This document shows positions 14,590-24,499 of a DNA stretch of 64,000 nt, in pieces. The notes beneath the pieces are model-generated. The model was not told where the DNA came from and did not search any database. It was given only the letters and a program-made list of their open reading frames with translations. The translations under genes and the position numbers were made by a program. Source of the stretch: Forficula auricularia (Eukaryota > Arthropoda > Insecta > Dermaptera > Forficulidae); NCBI GenBank assembly GCA_024734495.1, contig JALMQS010000187.1, positions 10,903,300 through 10,967,299 of the forward strand, written 5' to 3'. Position 1 is the first letter of the stretch. Each line of letters opens with the position of its first letter.

Positions 14590-15245
14590 TACATAATAAA
14601 AAAAGTTTTTGCACAACGTTTCGGTTCTTCTTTCCCCAAATGAACACAATTTAATCCAAGTTAATGTTCAGTGTACTCTTAAGTGTGGTGGATTATATTT
14701 TTTATTTTTATTTTTAATCTTTTTTTTTTTTTAATTTTGTTTCTTTGAAATTATCGTGAAATATGTGTATTTTGTGATTTTTTTTTTTTTAAATTAAACT
14801 GTGGCATGACATTTTGTGAATTTTCTTAAATTACATTGGGACTATTATCGGAAAAGCATCGCTTTATTCAATCAGGTAAAAACATCTATGATTTTTTTTT
14901 TACACGCAGAACCCAAGTAAAATTTTGAATAAAATAAAATTAATATCGTGTGAGTTGAGAATCCGAAACGTTCCCTCTGGCTTAATTAATACATCCAAAC
15001 TTTATATTATATATATTTAAAAAAAATGTGGTTTTGAAACTTAAAAAACGTATAGAAGTAGGTATTTTCCAAATAAGGTTTCGAATAATCGCAACAATTA
15101 TTTAATGGTAAAAAATATGGGCAGAAATAAGAATCTTATTGGAAATGCTTGATTTTCATGTCAGAAGGGCATATTCCCTCAGCGAAATCACAAGCCTATA
15201 TCTATATAATCCGAGTAGTTGTTCAACTCAAGATATTTTATCCAT
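14590..15245. other. AT-rich unique sequence, no gene seen
   Basis: Poly-T tracts and AT-rich sequence with stops in all frames. It contains two short 'cgaaacgtt'-type words (14614 on the minus strand, 14967 on the plus strand) that resemble the GAAAC end of hammerhead cores elsewhere in the window, but no CUGANGA partner is present. Nothing else recognisable. Confidence 0.7.
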
Positions 15246-15250
15246 CTAAT

Positions 15251-15638
15251 TAATAATAAAATTGACTTCAAAAAATAATTGACTTTAGAAAATATCTGTA
15301 ATTAAGACTTTTTAAAATAAACTCTTGATTATTTTATTCTATTCTTTATAAAAACCATCACAAAACGTTTTGGAAGAAATTTTCAATTATCAATGAAAAC
15401 AATTTGAAAAATATGCTTTATAAAAGAATAATAAATCAGTGAGTAGATCACCAATTTTGCGGCTATAATTATATAATAATTATAAAATATTAGATTTTTT
15501 TGGCAAAAATTTATTCAACCTGTTTTGAGATGGTTTTTATAAAGAATACAATAAAATAATCAAGAGTTTATTTTAAAAAGTCTTAATTACAGGTATTTTC
15601 TAAAAGCCAATTATTTTTTGAAGTCAATTTTATTATTA
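15251..15638. repeat. Long inverted repeat, arms ~115 bp, spacer ~155 bp (MITE-like)
   Basis: The left arm (15251-15366) is the reverse complement of the right arm (15521-15638) with few mismatches; outer ends read taataataaaattgacttca and its complement. No coding sequence lies inside. It is probably a foldback or MITE. The right arm interrupts a sequence that occurs uninterrupted near 16024-16085, which supports insertion or rearrangement. Confidence 0.85.
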
Positions 15639-16085
15639 TTTTTTATAATTAAATTTTTTTTAAATATACCTGTTAATAGATATAATACTTTTCCTGAGTT
15701 TGAATAAATAATTAATTTATAATAAAATAAAATTAGAGTCTTTTGACTTAAAAGCATTAAAACAACAAGAATGATTATTTAAGTAGTTTTTAAAATTTTT
15801 CTAAATTAAAAAAAAATTTTATTGTTTGAACGGAACATAATCTACGAAGTCTACAAAATGCTTTTTATGATAAATGGCATAAAAATGATTTTTTTCTATA
15901 AATTAATTATTTTACTCATTTCTTGTAGGAAATTTATTTCAGAGAAAATAAATAATTGTATATATTCAAACACTATGAGCAACGAAGCCTTGATCAAAGC
16001 TGTAGCGCACCGAAACGACGGCAAAAATTTATTCAGCCTGGCTGTTAATAGATATAATACTTTTTCTGAGTTTGAATAAATAATT
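15502..16085. repeat. Pair of direct duplicates, one interrupted by the foldback arm
   Basis: The sequence around 16024-16085 (start 'ggcaaaaatttattcagcct', then 'gttaatagatataatacttt' and 'gagtttgaataaataatt') reappears as two halves at 15502-15521 and 15672-15715, split by ~150 bp of the foldback arm. The left half ends '...attcaacctg' and the right half resumes 'ctgttaatagatataatact'. An 85-codon frame covers 15822-16079, but I do not recognise its product and treat it as chance. Confidence 0.7.
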
Positions 16086-16377
16086 ATTATATATTAAAAT
16101 AATAATAATAATTTTCATGCCATTTATAATATAAAAAGTTTTTGTAGACCATCACACAAATACAAGATATTTAAATTCCACAAATTCATTCATTCTCTCC
16201 TTATCAACGTCAAATAAGAACAAATTATAAATATCAAGTTTTTTTGATTTTGCGATTTGAAATTTGAAATATCAAGTTTTTTGATTTCACGAAACCCTCT
16301 TACTTACACTTGGCCGGCTTGTATCATTACTCATTATAATATATAAATAAAACAGAGATAAAATAGGATGGATTATC
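16086..16377. other. AT-rich spacer, no gene seen
   Basis: Contains a short direct duplication of 'aaatatcaagtttttt' near 16229-16285 and a copy of a degenerate dispersed motif (tctcctt...gtcaaataagaacaa) also seen near 21757, 24570 and 50786. No coding potential. Confidence 0.6.
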
Positions 16378-16389
16378 ATATAAATAATA

Positions 16390-16656
16390 ATTAATAAAGT
16401 AAAGGGTGTGTAGTTTCACAGTGAATGAAATAAAACTCAAAGAGGTTTATACAAACTCAATATATTTCGGATGATTAGTTAGTTCATCATCAGTTTTAAC
16501 CTGGAAACTGCTGATGATGGACTAATAATCCGAAATATATTGAGTTTGTATAAACCTCTTTGAGTTTTATTTCATTCACTGTGAAACTACACACCCTTTA
16601 CTTTATTAATTAATATCATGTTTCATCTAAAACCTACACCACTTTCTCTAAGTAAA
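16390..16656. mobile_element. Foldback element (267 bp) with 12-bp TSD and hammerhead-like arms
   Basis: Arms of ~105 bp (16390-16496 and 16505-16610) are near-perfect inverted repeats around a loop of under 10 bases. The 46-bp tail (16611-16656) reads 'atgtttcatctaaaacctac' and on. The whole is bounded by the direct repeat atataaataata at 16378-16389 and 16657-16668, a clear target-site duplication. The right arm, plus strand, holds CTGATGA (16511-16517), a short stem-loop and CCGAAAT. The left arm holds a similar core on the minus strand (CTGATGA...ATCCGAAAT). The tail resembles the tail of the element at 28996-29122. A TSD of this length and the lack of a TIR-type target site suggest retro-insertion (PLE-like or retrozyme-like) rather than cut-and-paste. 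Confidence 0.8.
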
Positions 16657-16668
16657 ATATAAATAATA

Positions 16669-17100
16669 GTATAAGCTGAATGAATTTTCGAAAAAAAGTA
16701 AAATTTCATTTCTTTTTTTGATCTTTTAACCCTTAGGGAAATTATACAATTATTTAATGCATATATACGCTAAGTTATTTATATTGCGGCTACAAAATAA
16801 AACACCCTCCCAAAATCGACTATTTTCATTTTTTTATTCTATTTTTAATGAAACCTGAAATTGTGGTCCCCAGAGGCCAAAAAGGGGTCCAAAATCCATT
16901 GGTCAGTGCGTATGTTTTCTTATTATTATCAAATATGGATAAAAATAACAATTTTAATTTTATTAAAAAAAAAAAGAATGTAACAGGAATAGCAGGGAAT
17001 TGGACAAAAATTAAAACCCCCGAGTTTTTATTAAATGGACCAGACGTTTCATCAATTTATTTTGACTTCCTCAGTGGCTAGAAAAAAATGATGTCTTGCT
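16669..17100. other. Unassigned sequence with a dispersed 'ATTGTGGTCCCC' repeat
   Basis: Includes a stretch at 16848-16912 (aaacctgaaattgtggtccc..., tccattggtcagtgcgtatg) that recurs, diverged, at 33718-33778. A 77-codon frame covers it but has no recognisable domain. It is best read as an old dispersed repeat. Confidence 0.5.
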
Positions 17101-17104
17101 TTTT

Positions 17105-17635
17105 TCAAATTATAAAATTTAAGTCCAGCTTCATTTTATTTAAAAATGTCTTAAATAAATAAACAACTGAAAAGACATTTTGAAGTCTTCTAATTCCAAT
17201 AAAATCAATTCAACTTTCAAATTTTTGATTCTTAATTGGTACTATACGATAGTACTTACATTCGAGTGTGAGTTTTTATAAAATATATGAGTTTTAAGGT
17301 CTTTGGTCCCCAAAATGACCATAAAAGCTACTGATTAGTTTGTCTGCCTATGGTAGAGATAAGTCAAAATTTAAGTCCAGCTTCATTTTATCAAAATATG
17401 TCCTAAATAAATGAACTACTGAAAAGGCATTTCTAAATATGAACATATTGAAGTCTTCTAATTCCAATAAAATCAATTCAATTTTCAATTTTTTGATTCC
17501 TAATTGGTACTATATGATAGTATTTAGAGTTGAGTGTGAGTTTTTATAAAATATATGAGTTTTAAGGTCTTTGGTCCCCAAAATGACCATAAAAGCTACT
17601 GATTAGTTTGTCTACCTATGGTAGGGATAAGTAAA
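17105..17635. repeat. Direct tandem duplication, unit ~265 bp
   Basis: Two consecutive copies (about 17105-17364 and 17365-17635) share the order 'aatttaagtccagcttcatt', 'gaagtcttctaattcc', 'taattggtactata', 'tttttataaaatatatgagt', 'ggtctttggtccccaaaatg', 'gctactgattagtttgtct'. Copy 2 has ~15 extra bases. No coding sequence is present. Confidence 0.9.
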
Positions 17636-17639
17636 AAAA

Positions 17640-18639
17640 GAATGAATCTCTCAGGGAAATAAAATTGAAAAACTTGGCTTTTCAAATCGAGATATCACAG
17701 TAAGATTTTGGATCAAATCGGTTTATTGAAAATATCTTTACGTCATGCATTTTGAGATTTTCTAAGATTTTCTCATAAACAGTTATATACTTTCTGAACT
17801 TATTATAAGTTCAGATATTATTTTCACTTAATATTTGACAAAAATCACCTGCATTCGATTCGGAAATATAGAAAACATACGATTAGTTATATACTTAAAC
17901 ATAACATAACAACTTATCTACTTAAACATTATATACTTAATAACTTTAATTTTTTTGATCAGTAAGAAATACAAAATTAAAATACAAGATTTTTATAAAT
18001 GTATGCGAGAAAAGTTATATAAATTGATTTAATAAGATTTAGAAGTGTAGAGTTCATGAGCTCTGATCCTGAGCATGGTATTTTTTCTTTCATTTTTAAA
18101 ACTCAAATTAAAGAAACTTTTTCAAGACTTACTTAGTGAATTAATAATTTTAATGTTAAATATCTAAATCTGATATTAATTTCGATTTAATAATATTTTC
18201 TTATCTTCGAGTCAAAAGGCCGTTTCTAGAATAATAGAAATTAAACAATTAATCACTAATGGTCTCAAACAGGTCTGGACTTGTATTTAGCACCCTGTTA
18301 ATCCGATAAAGGAACAGAAATAATTCTATCCGTGCTCTTTTTAATAATTTTCCTTGATCAAATTCTAATGAAAGAATCGTATTTATTAACAAAAATTGGC
18401 AAAACTTATTTACGCTAGAGACGCCATTATAAGTAATTAATATTAAACTTAAATATAAATTGTTCATTCACGTTTAGATTATGAATACAGTGCTTTAAAA
18501 TCTCAAAAAATCATTCAAAAAAAAGACGTTTTCTGCATTTTTGCACCAGAAATTCTAAAACTAGAAAGCCCAAAATCTATTCAGTGTTCCGCATTGGAAG
18601 TAAAAATATTTTAGCACAAGAACTAACTAACTACGACTG
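17640..18639. other. AT-rich sequence, no gene recognised
   Basis: Stop-rich throughout. A 72-codon minus frame (18249-18467) shows no known domain. A stretch near 18010-18110 is repeated, diverged, at 20270-20370, marking the outer part of the local duplication that also covers 18640-21130. Another short stretch, 17805-17850, recurs at 50165-50210 (cagatattattttcacttaa). Confidence 0.55.
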
Positions 18640-18960
18640 TTCGTTCTTAAGGAGGTCCTTTTGCTCTAGTTGAGTCAAAAAGTGTAGTATCTAATATTTA
18701 ATAAAATAAGTAAAAATACAAATGAAAAATAATAGAATTAAAAAATAAATACTATGAAAGCCGTAAATGTTTGAAATAAAAACAATTATAAAAAAATAAT
18801 TAAATACAAAACTTAGTTTGATTTATTGAAATCATTTGATAATAACGCTTGTATGATTTGGTAATGCGTTGTATTTCTACTGTTTATGTTTAAATCCAAA
18901 CATAGCATTTATATGATTTTTTAAAGTAAATCCGTCGCGTCAGTCAATGATATATTTTAT

Positions 18961-19153
18961 CCACAAATAGAAACAAAGATGTTGTCCTCTTCTTGATGCA
19001 AATAAACATACACACATATATATCGAGATGATATATCTGTATATATATATATTATTTATTTGTTTAAGACTATAGTTTCGAAGACTTGGTCTTTATCATC
19101 TGTCTGTGAATCAACAACTCTGCTACTCTCGGCAAAATAAAAACTTTTCAATT
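18961..19153 (-). mobile_element. 193-bp hammerhead-type mobile element (retrozyme-like) with 13-bp TSD
   Basis: Bounded by perfect direct repeats tgatatattttat at 18948-18960 and 19154-19166. Duplicate copy B at ~20895-20910 has this site only once and lacks the insert, so ends and length are well defined. On the minus strand the middle (about 19062-19100) reads as a hammerhead-like core. It has CAGATGA (canonical CUGANGA with one change), a stem II of AAAGAC/GTCTTC type, then GAAAC-TATA-GTC. The flanks carry a TA microsatellite and a 'ctgctactctcggcaaaata' block shared with elements near 51.1 kb and 58.5 kb. There is no ORF, so it must be non-autonomous. The canonical U4 is lost, so this copy is probably inactive. 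Confidence 0.78.
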
Positions 19154-19210
19154 TGATATATTTTATTGCAAAAAAAGAAACCTGCATGTTTCAAAAAGAT
19201 AATTTTTTTT

Positions 19211-19922
19211 ACTTTACCATACATGGTATGGTCAAGTATTGTAATCATGCATGAAAAAAGCGTTTTTTTCCTTCTTTTTTTCGAAATATCTCAAAAAAGG
19301 CTGAAACTATTTTTATTAAAAAAATTGAGCAAAACCATGGCATTTAGGTCTAGAAAAAAGCCCTAATAAGTAAATATCGAAAAAATTATATTTTTCGAGA
19401 TAATAATTGTTTTGTCAAAATGTCTGTTGGTCTGTTAGTCTGTGCGTTACCGAATTTTTGTGGACGAGCTAGCTCAAAAACTTGTGTGAATATCGAAACA
19501 AAATTTCACACGTACTTTTGGTCTATTGAGATTAAGAGCTGATTAGAGTTTGGTGTATATCAACCCAAAATTAAGGGGGTTGTAGGGGGGTTAAAAATTA
19601 AAAATTTAGGGCATTTGAGCAGACTCAACCAAATTTTGTATACATAATCAGTGGGACCCCAGAAGTCTAAAAATGCAAAAACTAACCGCACAAAAACGGG
19701 GTGGGGGTTTAGGGTCATAAAATGAAAAACTAGGCTCTTGTAGCTAAATCAACCAAATTTTGTATACATAATCAGTGGGACCCCAGAAGTCTAAAAATGC
19801 AAAAACTAACCCCCCTCCCTACATGATTATAAATAATTTTATTAAATATTAAATATAAGTGAGGGGCCAGGTTGTATGGTAAAGTCAAGTGGATGGCTAC
19901 ATCAGAACACGTCAGCTTATTT
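19211..19922 (+). mobile_element. Mobile element family 'ACTTTACCATACA', copy 1 (~712 bp)
   Basis: Starts actttaccatacatgg and ends with gttgtatggtaaagt followed by ~40 bp to 'cgtcagcttattt'. The inner-left end and the right subterminal block are inverted repeats (ACTTTACCATACA). Copy B at ~20940-20960 is an uninterrupted counterpart of the flanks, giving an empty site. The interior holds AT-rich sequence, 'cgagctagctcaaaaact', and about two units of a ~110-bp minisatellite (core 'ttgtatacataatcagtggg', then accccagaagtctaaaaatg). There is no transposase, so it is non-autonomous; the superfamily is unknown to me. Confidence 0.8.
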
Positions 19923-20582
19923 AATTTTATCAATTCAACTAATAGTAGTATAATTCAAGAGAAAGTGTCAAGATCTTAATTTTCCATAAGATTCGGAGAA
20001 AATGTTTTTATTTTCAAAAATTTGCTCGATAATATGTGATTGAAACTTCACCAAAGCATAGATAGAGAGTTAAACTATTATAAAAAATTAAGTGTTATAT
20101 TTATAATCATATATTTTTTATTTAATATTGGCGGCGAAAGGACCTCCTTAAGTTATCGTGGGTATCTGAATCCAGACACACAGACAAAAAAAATGATTTT
20201 TCTCCCTATTCAATACACTATGCTCGTCCGGGTGGCTTCCGGACTTACCGAGTAAACGTTATATGAGATATATATAATCGTATAAGTCGATTTAATAAGA
20301 TTTAAAAGCGTAAACTGTCTAATCCTGAGAATGATATTTTTTTTTCTTCCATTTTTAAAACCAAAACGCAGATAAAAAAAAAATGTTGATTTAAGTGTTT
20401 TAGGGAAGAGAGGTAAATGAATAGATTGTGGTATCCGCTAAACATGCTAGATTATTAAATAAATTGCGAAATGTCGATGACAGTCTCGTAAACTAAATAA
20501 GAAACAAGCTTGCAATTTACTGTAAAAGAATTCAAATTGAAGTAGACTTTTTTAATTTTAAGAAATCTCAAGAGATTGACAT

Positions 20583-21130
20583 TTATTAAAGAGATCCTTT
20601 CGCTCCAGTTGAGTCAAAAGAAGTGTAGTATCTAATATTTAATAAAATAAGTTAAAATACAAATGAAAAATAATTGAATTAAAAAATAAATAGTATGAAA
20701 GCCGTAAATGTTTGAAATAAAAAGAATTATAAAAAAATTAAATACAAAAGTTAGTTTGATTTATTCAAATCAGCTTATAATAACTCTTGTATGATTTGGC
20801 AATGAGTTGTATTAATACTGCTTATGTTTACATCCAAACATAACATTTATGTGATTTTTTAAAGTAAATATCTAAGTAAATTCGTCGGCCTATCATATAT
20901 TTTATTGCAAAAAAGAAACCTGCACGTTTCAAAAAGCTAATTTTTTTTAACTTTATCAATTTAACTAATAATAGGTAGTATAATTCAAGAGAAAGTGTCA
21001 AGATCTTAATTTTCAATAAGATTCTTAGAAAATAATTGAATTTTAAAAAATTTGCTCGCTAATGTGTGATTGAAACTTCACAAAAGCATTGATAGAGACT
21101 TTTACTATTATAAAAAATTAATTTATAGTT
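20583..21130. repeat. Segmental tandem duplication, copy B (empty-site copy)
   Basis: Second copy of the 18640-20115 segment without the two mobile insertions. The 20116-20582 interval between them holds a short GC-richer stretch ('gaaaggacctccttaagtta', 'gcttccggacttaccgagt') of unknown nature and a diverged copy of sequence from 18010-18110. Confidence 0.85.
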
Positions 21131-21168
21131 ATAATCTAATAATTTTTATTTAATATTGGCGGCGAAAT

Positions 21169-21328
21169 CCGAGGTGGATTGGATTATTAAAAAAAAAAAT
21201 CAGAAGGGTTAATTTTTACCCCCTCGGGAATCGAGCCCGAGAGCCAAAATTACCTACCCTGTGAGGTGACACCTCTGACTTATTACCCTTCTGACATTTA
21301 ATTAAAAATAATCCGTTCCATCTCAGAT
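21169..21328 (-). mobile_element. Foldback element with tRNA-like core, copy 1
   Basis: Outer inverted repeats at about 21169-21208 and 21286-21328 (ggattatt...tcagaaggg and complement). The core, read on the minus strand, is tRNA-like: cagaggtgtcacctcac in the A-box region, then ggctcgattcccgag matching a B box (GGTTCGANNCC-like). Two other foldbacks in the window (22960-23171, 61483-61823) share this plan. Probably a non-autonomous element combining SINE-like and foldback features. Confidence 0.65.
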
Positions 21329-21329
21329 C

Positions 21330-21850
21330 TAATAGATAGCAATCTCTTAGGATTTTTTTTTGAAATTTACTAATTTATACATGTATTTATTTTTTCCGAA
21401 ATCGAAAATGAGTATTTAAATTTTAATCGGGCGATTATTTGGAGAGTGATTTCGAATATATGAGGGGCCGAAAATAAATTAAATATTATTTTATCATGGG
21501 ATGCGAAATCTTTTTAAGTAAATAGAATTAGAGTAAACTTTCTTAAACAATCCGATTTTAATCTGACCCATGCATAATTGACAAGAAAAATATATAGTAT
21601 CGTAAAAATGGCTAATATTGAATTCCGAAAAAACAAAAAAACAAAAAAAAAACTTTCCTAAAATTAATTATCAGTAGCAATTTTTAGGTTTTTTTTCTAC
21701 CTAATAAGATTCTAAACTACTAGAAATAAGTCTTAAGAAAACATTCTTAAAATAACTCCATTCTTTCCTTGTCACAGACAAATAACAATGAATTGATATC
21801 TAAAGTATTTTGAAAGATATTAAATACCAGCTTCAGATCTAAGTAGAAAA
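21330..21850. other. AT-rich sequence, no gene seen
   Basis: No coding potential. Near 21757-21835 it carries another copy of the dispersed degenerate motif (ttctttccttgtcacagaca...gatatctaaagtatt). Confidence 0.55.
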
Positions 21851-21854
21851 GAGC

Positions 21855-22262
21855 AAGTTAAATTGACCCGCCTAAGATTGGGTCATTGCTTATTCACCCA
21901 CGGCCATCTAATGAACAAGGATGACCCACCGATATGTCCAGCTTGCAAAGTTAGGATAAATGTAAATCATGTATTAGTGGAATGCCCAATTTACGCAAGG
22001 GAAAGAAAATGTCATTCAATGGGGAACAAAGACTTAAAACAAATACTCGAAAATGAGGAAGGATATGATAATTTGTTCGATTTTTTGAGAGTCATTAACA
22101 TTTATGATAATATCTGAGTTCTCACTTTTATATTTAACTATAAAACCAAACATGTAAAAGAAATTTAAAAATTGAAAATATAACGCATTTAATATCTGTG
22201 GCGCAAATGACCACGCAGTCGAGGCGCCCTTTAAACTGTAATAAATAATAAATAATATTAAA
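21855..22262 (+). pseudogene. 3' end of an I/Jockey-type non-LTR retrotransposon (5'-truncated)
   Basis: The frame beginning near 21855 reads ...LTRLRLGHCLFTHGHL (from 21863), then CPACKVRINVNHVLVECPIY and an Arg, with a stop at 22115-22117. The LRxGHxxxTHxxL stretch, followed by a CxxC...HxxxxC zinc-knuckle-like motif, is the usual C-terminus after the reverse transcriptase/RNase H of I- and Jockey-group LINEs. The catalytic domains are missing, so this is a 5'-truncated dead copy. The 3' UTR (22118-22250) contains 'gtggcgcaaatgaccacgca' and gtcgaggcgcc, typical of a hairpin before the tail, and ends in (TAAATAA)n at 22240-22258. Family membership is from motif recognition; the clade (I versus Jockey) is uncertain. 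Confidence 0.8.
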
Positions 22263-22959
22263 TACCGAAGTCTTGGTATGCGACTCTTATTTGATTTTTG
22301 ATAGATTAAGTTTGACTTTTGTTAGGTTGTTTAATTTTTAATTTATCAATAATAATCACCCTTTGAATTCGTTCATTCGTTTAGTACAACATTTTGTTCT
22401 AAATATTATTTATGCCTTTTTCTAAATGAATAACCAATACTTTACACATGACTGGATTTAATTGGAGTGATTCAGAGGTGAAATAAAAGTTTAAGCCAAC
22501 CTAAACAATCGGAAAACCTATAGAGATATACATTTATGAAAATATTTAATAATCTTCTCACTTATTACAATATAATTATTTTTGAAATGTAATTTTATAT
22601 ACGAGTTTGGGGGGCCAATTGGTAAATATTTAACTGGGAGGGATACCTAGTGAATGTTTATTATTATTAATCAAAATATTTACGTACATCTGATATTATT
22701 AATTAGCAAGAAGTGAAAATGCATGACAAACCTGGCGTGAAAAAATCTTCGAATTTCAATTTAAACGAAGGTATGTCTCATTTTATATTTTTAAATGAAT
22801 GAAAGAATTTTTAAATACTCAAAAATATTTTTTTTTATCTTTTTCTAAAAAAAAAAATAAAATAATAATTTAATTAAAGTAAGAAATAAGTATTTTTTTT
22901 TTTTGAAAATAAGATCGATTTTTTTCAAAAATACAATACCCGGTAAGAACTGAATTATT
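22263..22959. other. AT-rich sequence, no gene seen
   Basis: Poly-A and poly-T tracts and stop-rich frames. A stretch near 22425-22510 (tacacatgactggatttaat...) is related to 34305-34370, an old dispersed repeat. A 'gaagtcttggtatgcgactc' stretch at 22267 recurs in altered form at 25832. Confidence 0.5.
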
Positions 22960-23171
22960 TATAAAAAAATTTAGTTTTTAAGGTCTTAAATTCTTTGTTA
23001 TTAGTAGAATATTTTTATATTGCATTATCAGAGAGATCGTCCCCTTAGGAGTTGAACCCAGGTACTAACACACTGTCAACCCTCAGGACAAAACACCTCT
23101 GACATGAAATATAAAAATATTCTACTATATCAAAGAATTTAAGACCTTAAAATCTAAATTCTTTTTATAAA
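22960..23171 (-). mobile_element. Foldback element with tRNA-like core, copy 2
   Basis: Arms 22960-23023 and 23107-23171 are inverted repeats ('tttaaggtcttaaattcttt', 'agtagaatatttttatat'). The core on the minus strand carries a B-box-like 'cctgggttcaactcc' and the word gtcagaggtgt shared with copy 1. No ORF is present. Same architecture as 21169-21328 and 61483-61823, with different arm sequences. Confidence 0.7.
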
Positions 23172-23197
23172 ACAATAATATTTATTAACATAAAAAG

Positions 23198-23375
23198 GCG
23201 GGGTCGGGTAGGCTGGGGGTTAGCGTGTCAGCCTGGTAACCAATTGGACACGGGTTCGAATCCGACTCGAGGCATCCTGCTAAAACCTGACCCCGGGGTA
23301 GATAAATTAAAAAATATAATAATTAGTATCGTAAATTGGCTTATGGCTAGAAAGGCCGAAAAGTCAGAAAAAAAC
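23198..23375 (+). mobile_element. tRNA-derived SINE, copy 1, with 11-bp TSD
   Basis: Begins with a tRNA-related head: A box in 'gggttagcgtgtcagcc' and B box gggttcgaatccgac (GGTTCGAATCC). A tRNA-unrelated body follows, 'agtatcgtaaattggcttat' and 'ggctagaaaggccgaaaa'. Flanked by aacataaaaag at 23187-23197 and 23376-23386, a target-site duplication typical of LINE-mediated insertion. Three more copies of the family lie at 37188, 55389 and 63923. Internal Pol III promoter boxes are visible; activity is unknown. Confidence 0.92.
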
Positions 23376-23402
23376 AACATAAAAAGTCACTGAGACTTGT
23401 AT

Positions 23403-23515
23403 TATTTAACTTCTTCCAACTTGGCGAGGTCAGTAAGCCCTGTCTTCACCATTGAATTGAACATCTGTTCCTCACGGGCTTTATTTACTTTGCCAAGTTG
23501 GAAGTAGTTAAATAT
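23403..23515. repeat. Small foldback (arms ~40 bp)
   Basis: Left arm atttaacttcttccaacttggc...agtaagccc and right arm gggctttatttact..gccaagttggaagtagttaaat are inverted repeats around a ~40-bp loop. No ORF. Confidence 0.8.
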
Positions 23516-23804
23516 TTATTAAGATTTTACTATACTAGCCTGTCTCGAACACAATAATTTTTAGAGTTCTGTTTAAAAAGTAAAAAGGCCTTATATTAGT
23601 GTCGGTACAATGTCCCTCAGTCTTTCCGTCGGGCAGAGCATTGTAGCTCATAATCTAAATAGTATAAAAACTTGAAATTTAGAAGGTATATATTGTAGTA
23701 ATTTTTCTGAAAATCAGATATCGTATTAAAATTTTAATCCCAAGAATTAGTTTTAATTTAAAAAATTTATTTTGATTTAAAATAATGGTGTGTTTGACGT
23801 TATT

Positions 23805-24499
23805 ACTTTACCATACAGGGTATGGTCAAGTATTGTAATCGTACATGAAAAAAGTGTTTTTTTCATTCTTTTTTTTCAAAATATCTCAAAAACGGCTGAA
23901 ACTAGTTTGATTAAAAAAATTGAGCGGAAACATGGCATTTCGCTATACAAAAAAACCCTAAAAAGTGAGCATCGAAAAAATTATATTTTTCTAGATAATA
24001 ACTGTTTTGTCAAAATATCTGTTAGTCTGTGCGTTACCAAATTTTTGTGGACGAGCTAGCTCAAAAACTAGTGTGAAAATCAAAACCAAATTTCACACGA
24101 AGTTTTGGTCCATTGAGATTAAGAGTTGATTAGATATTGGTGCATATCGACCCAAAATTAAGGGGATGGGAGGGGGTTAAAATTTAAAAATCTAGGCCAT
24201 TTGAGCAAACTCAACCAAATTTGGTATACATAATCAGTGGGACCCCAGAAGTCTAAAAATGCACCAACTAAAATGGGGGGGGGGGTGTAAGGTCAAAAAG
24301 TGAAAATATAGGCTCTTGTACCAAACTAAACCAAATTTTGTATACATAATCAGTGGGCCCCCAGAAGTCTAAAAATGGAAAAACTAACCCCTCCTCTAGA
24401 TGATTATAGATAATTTTATTAAATATTAAATATAAGTAAGGGGCCAGGTTGTATGGTAAAGTCGAGTAGATGGCCACACCAAAACACGTCAACTTATTT
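23805..24499 (+). mobile_element. Mobile element family 'ACTTTACCATACA', copy 2 (~695 bp)
   Basis: Collinear with copy 1 from actttaccatacaggg to 'acgtcaacttatttt', with the ACTTTACCATACA inverted termini and about two minisatellite units between 24180 and 24390. A poly-G run of 10 at 24277 splits the units. There is no transposase. Short frames within it (23790-24059, 24268-24492) are by-products of the repeat. Confidence 0.85.

Larger units (their letters stand above)
18640..20115. repeat. Segmental tandem duplication, copy A (carries two insertions)
   Basis: Collinear with copy B at 20583-21130: both run through 'agtgtagtatctaatattta', 'gaaagccgtaaatgtttgaa', 'tatgatttggtaatg', 'aaacctgc.cgtttcaaaaa', 'caagagaaagtgtcaagatc' and 'gattgaaacttcac'. 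Copy A is longer only because of two mobile insertions, at 18961-19153 and 19211-19922. Copy B therefore supplies an empty site for each. Confidence 0.9.

Noticed and set aside
14600..14640. Hammerhead core at the gap edge (gaaccgaaacgttg on the minus strand)
   Set aside because: The GAAAC half is present but no CUGANGA lies within reach.
14367..14654. 90-codon frames on both strands across the N gap
   Set aside because: They are made of Ns and a TA/CA microsatellite (Tyr-Ile repeats).
15822..16079. 85-codon plus-strand frame
   Set aside because: No recognisable domain; its end lies in a locally duplicated AT-rich repeat and the start is in low-complexity sequence.
18249..18467. 72-codon minus-strand frame
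   Set aside because: No motif recognised and composition like the non-coding flanks.
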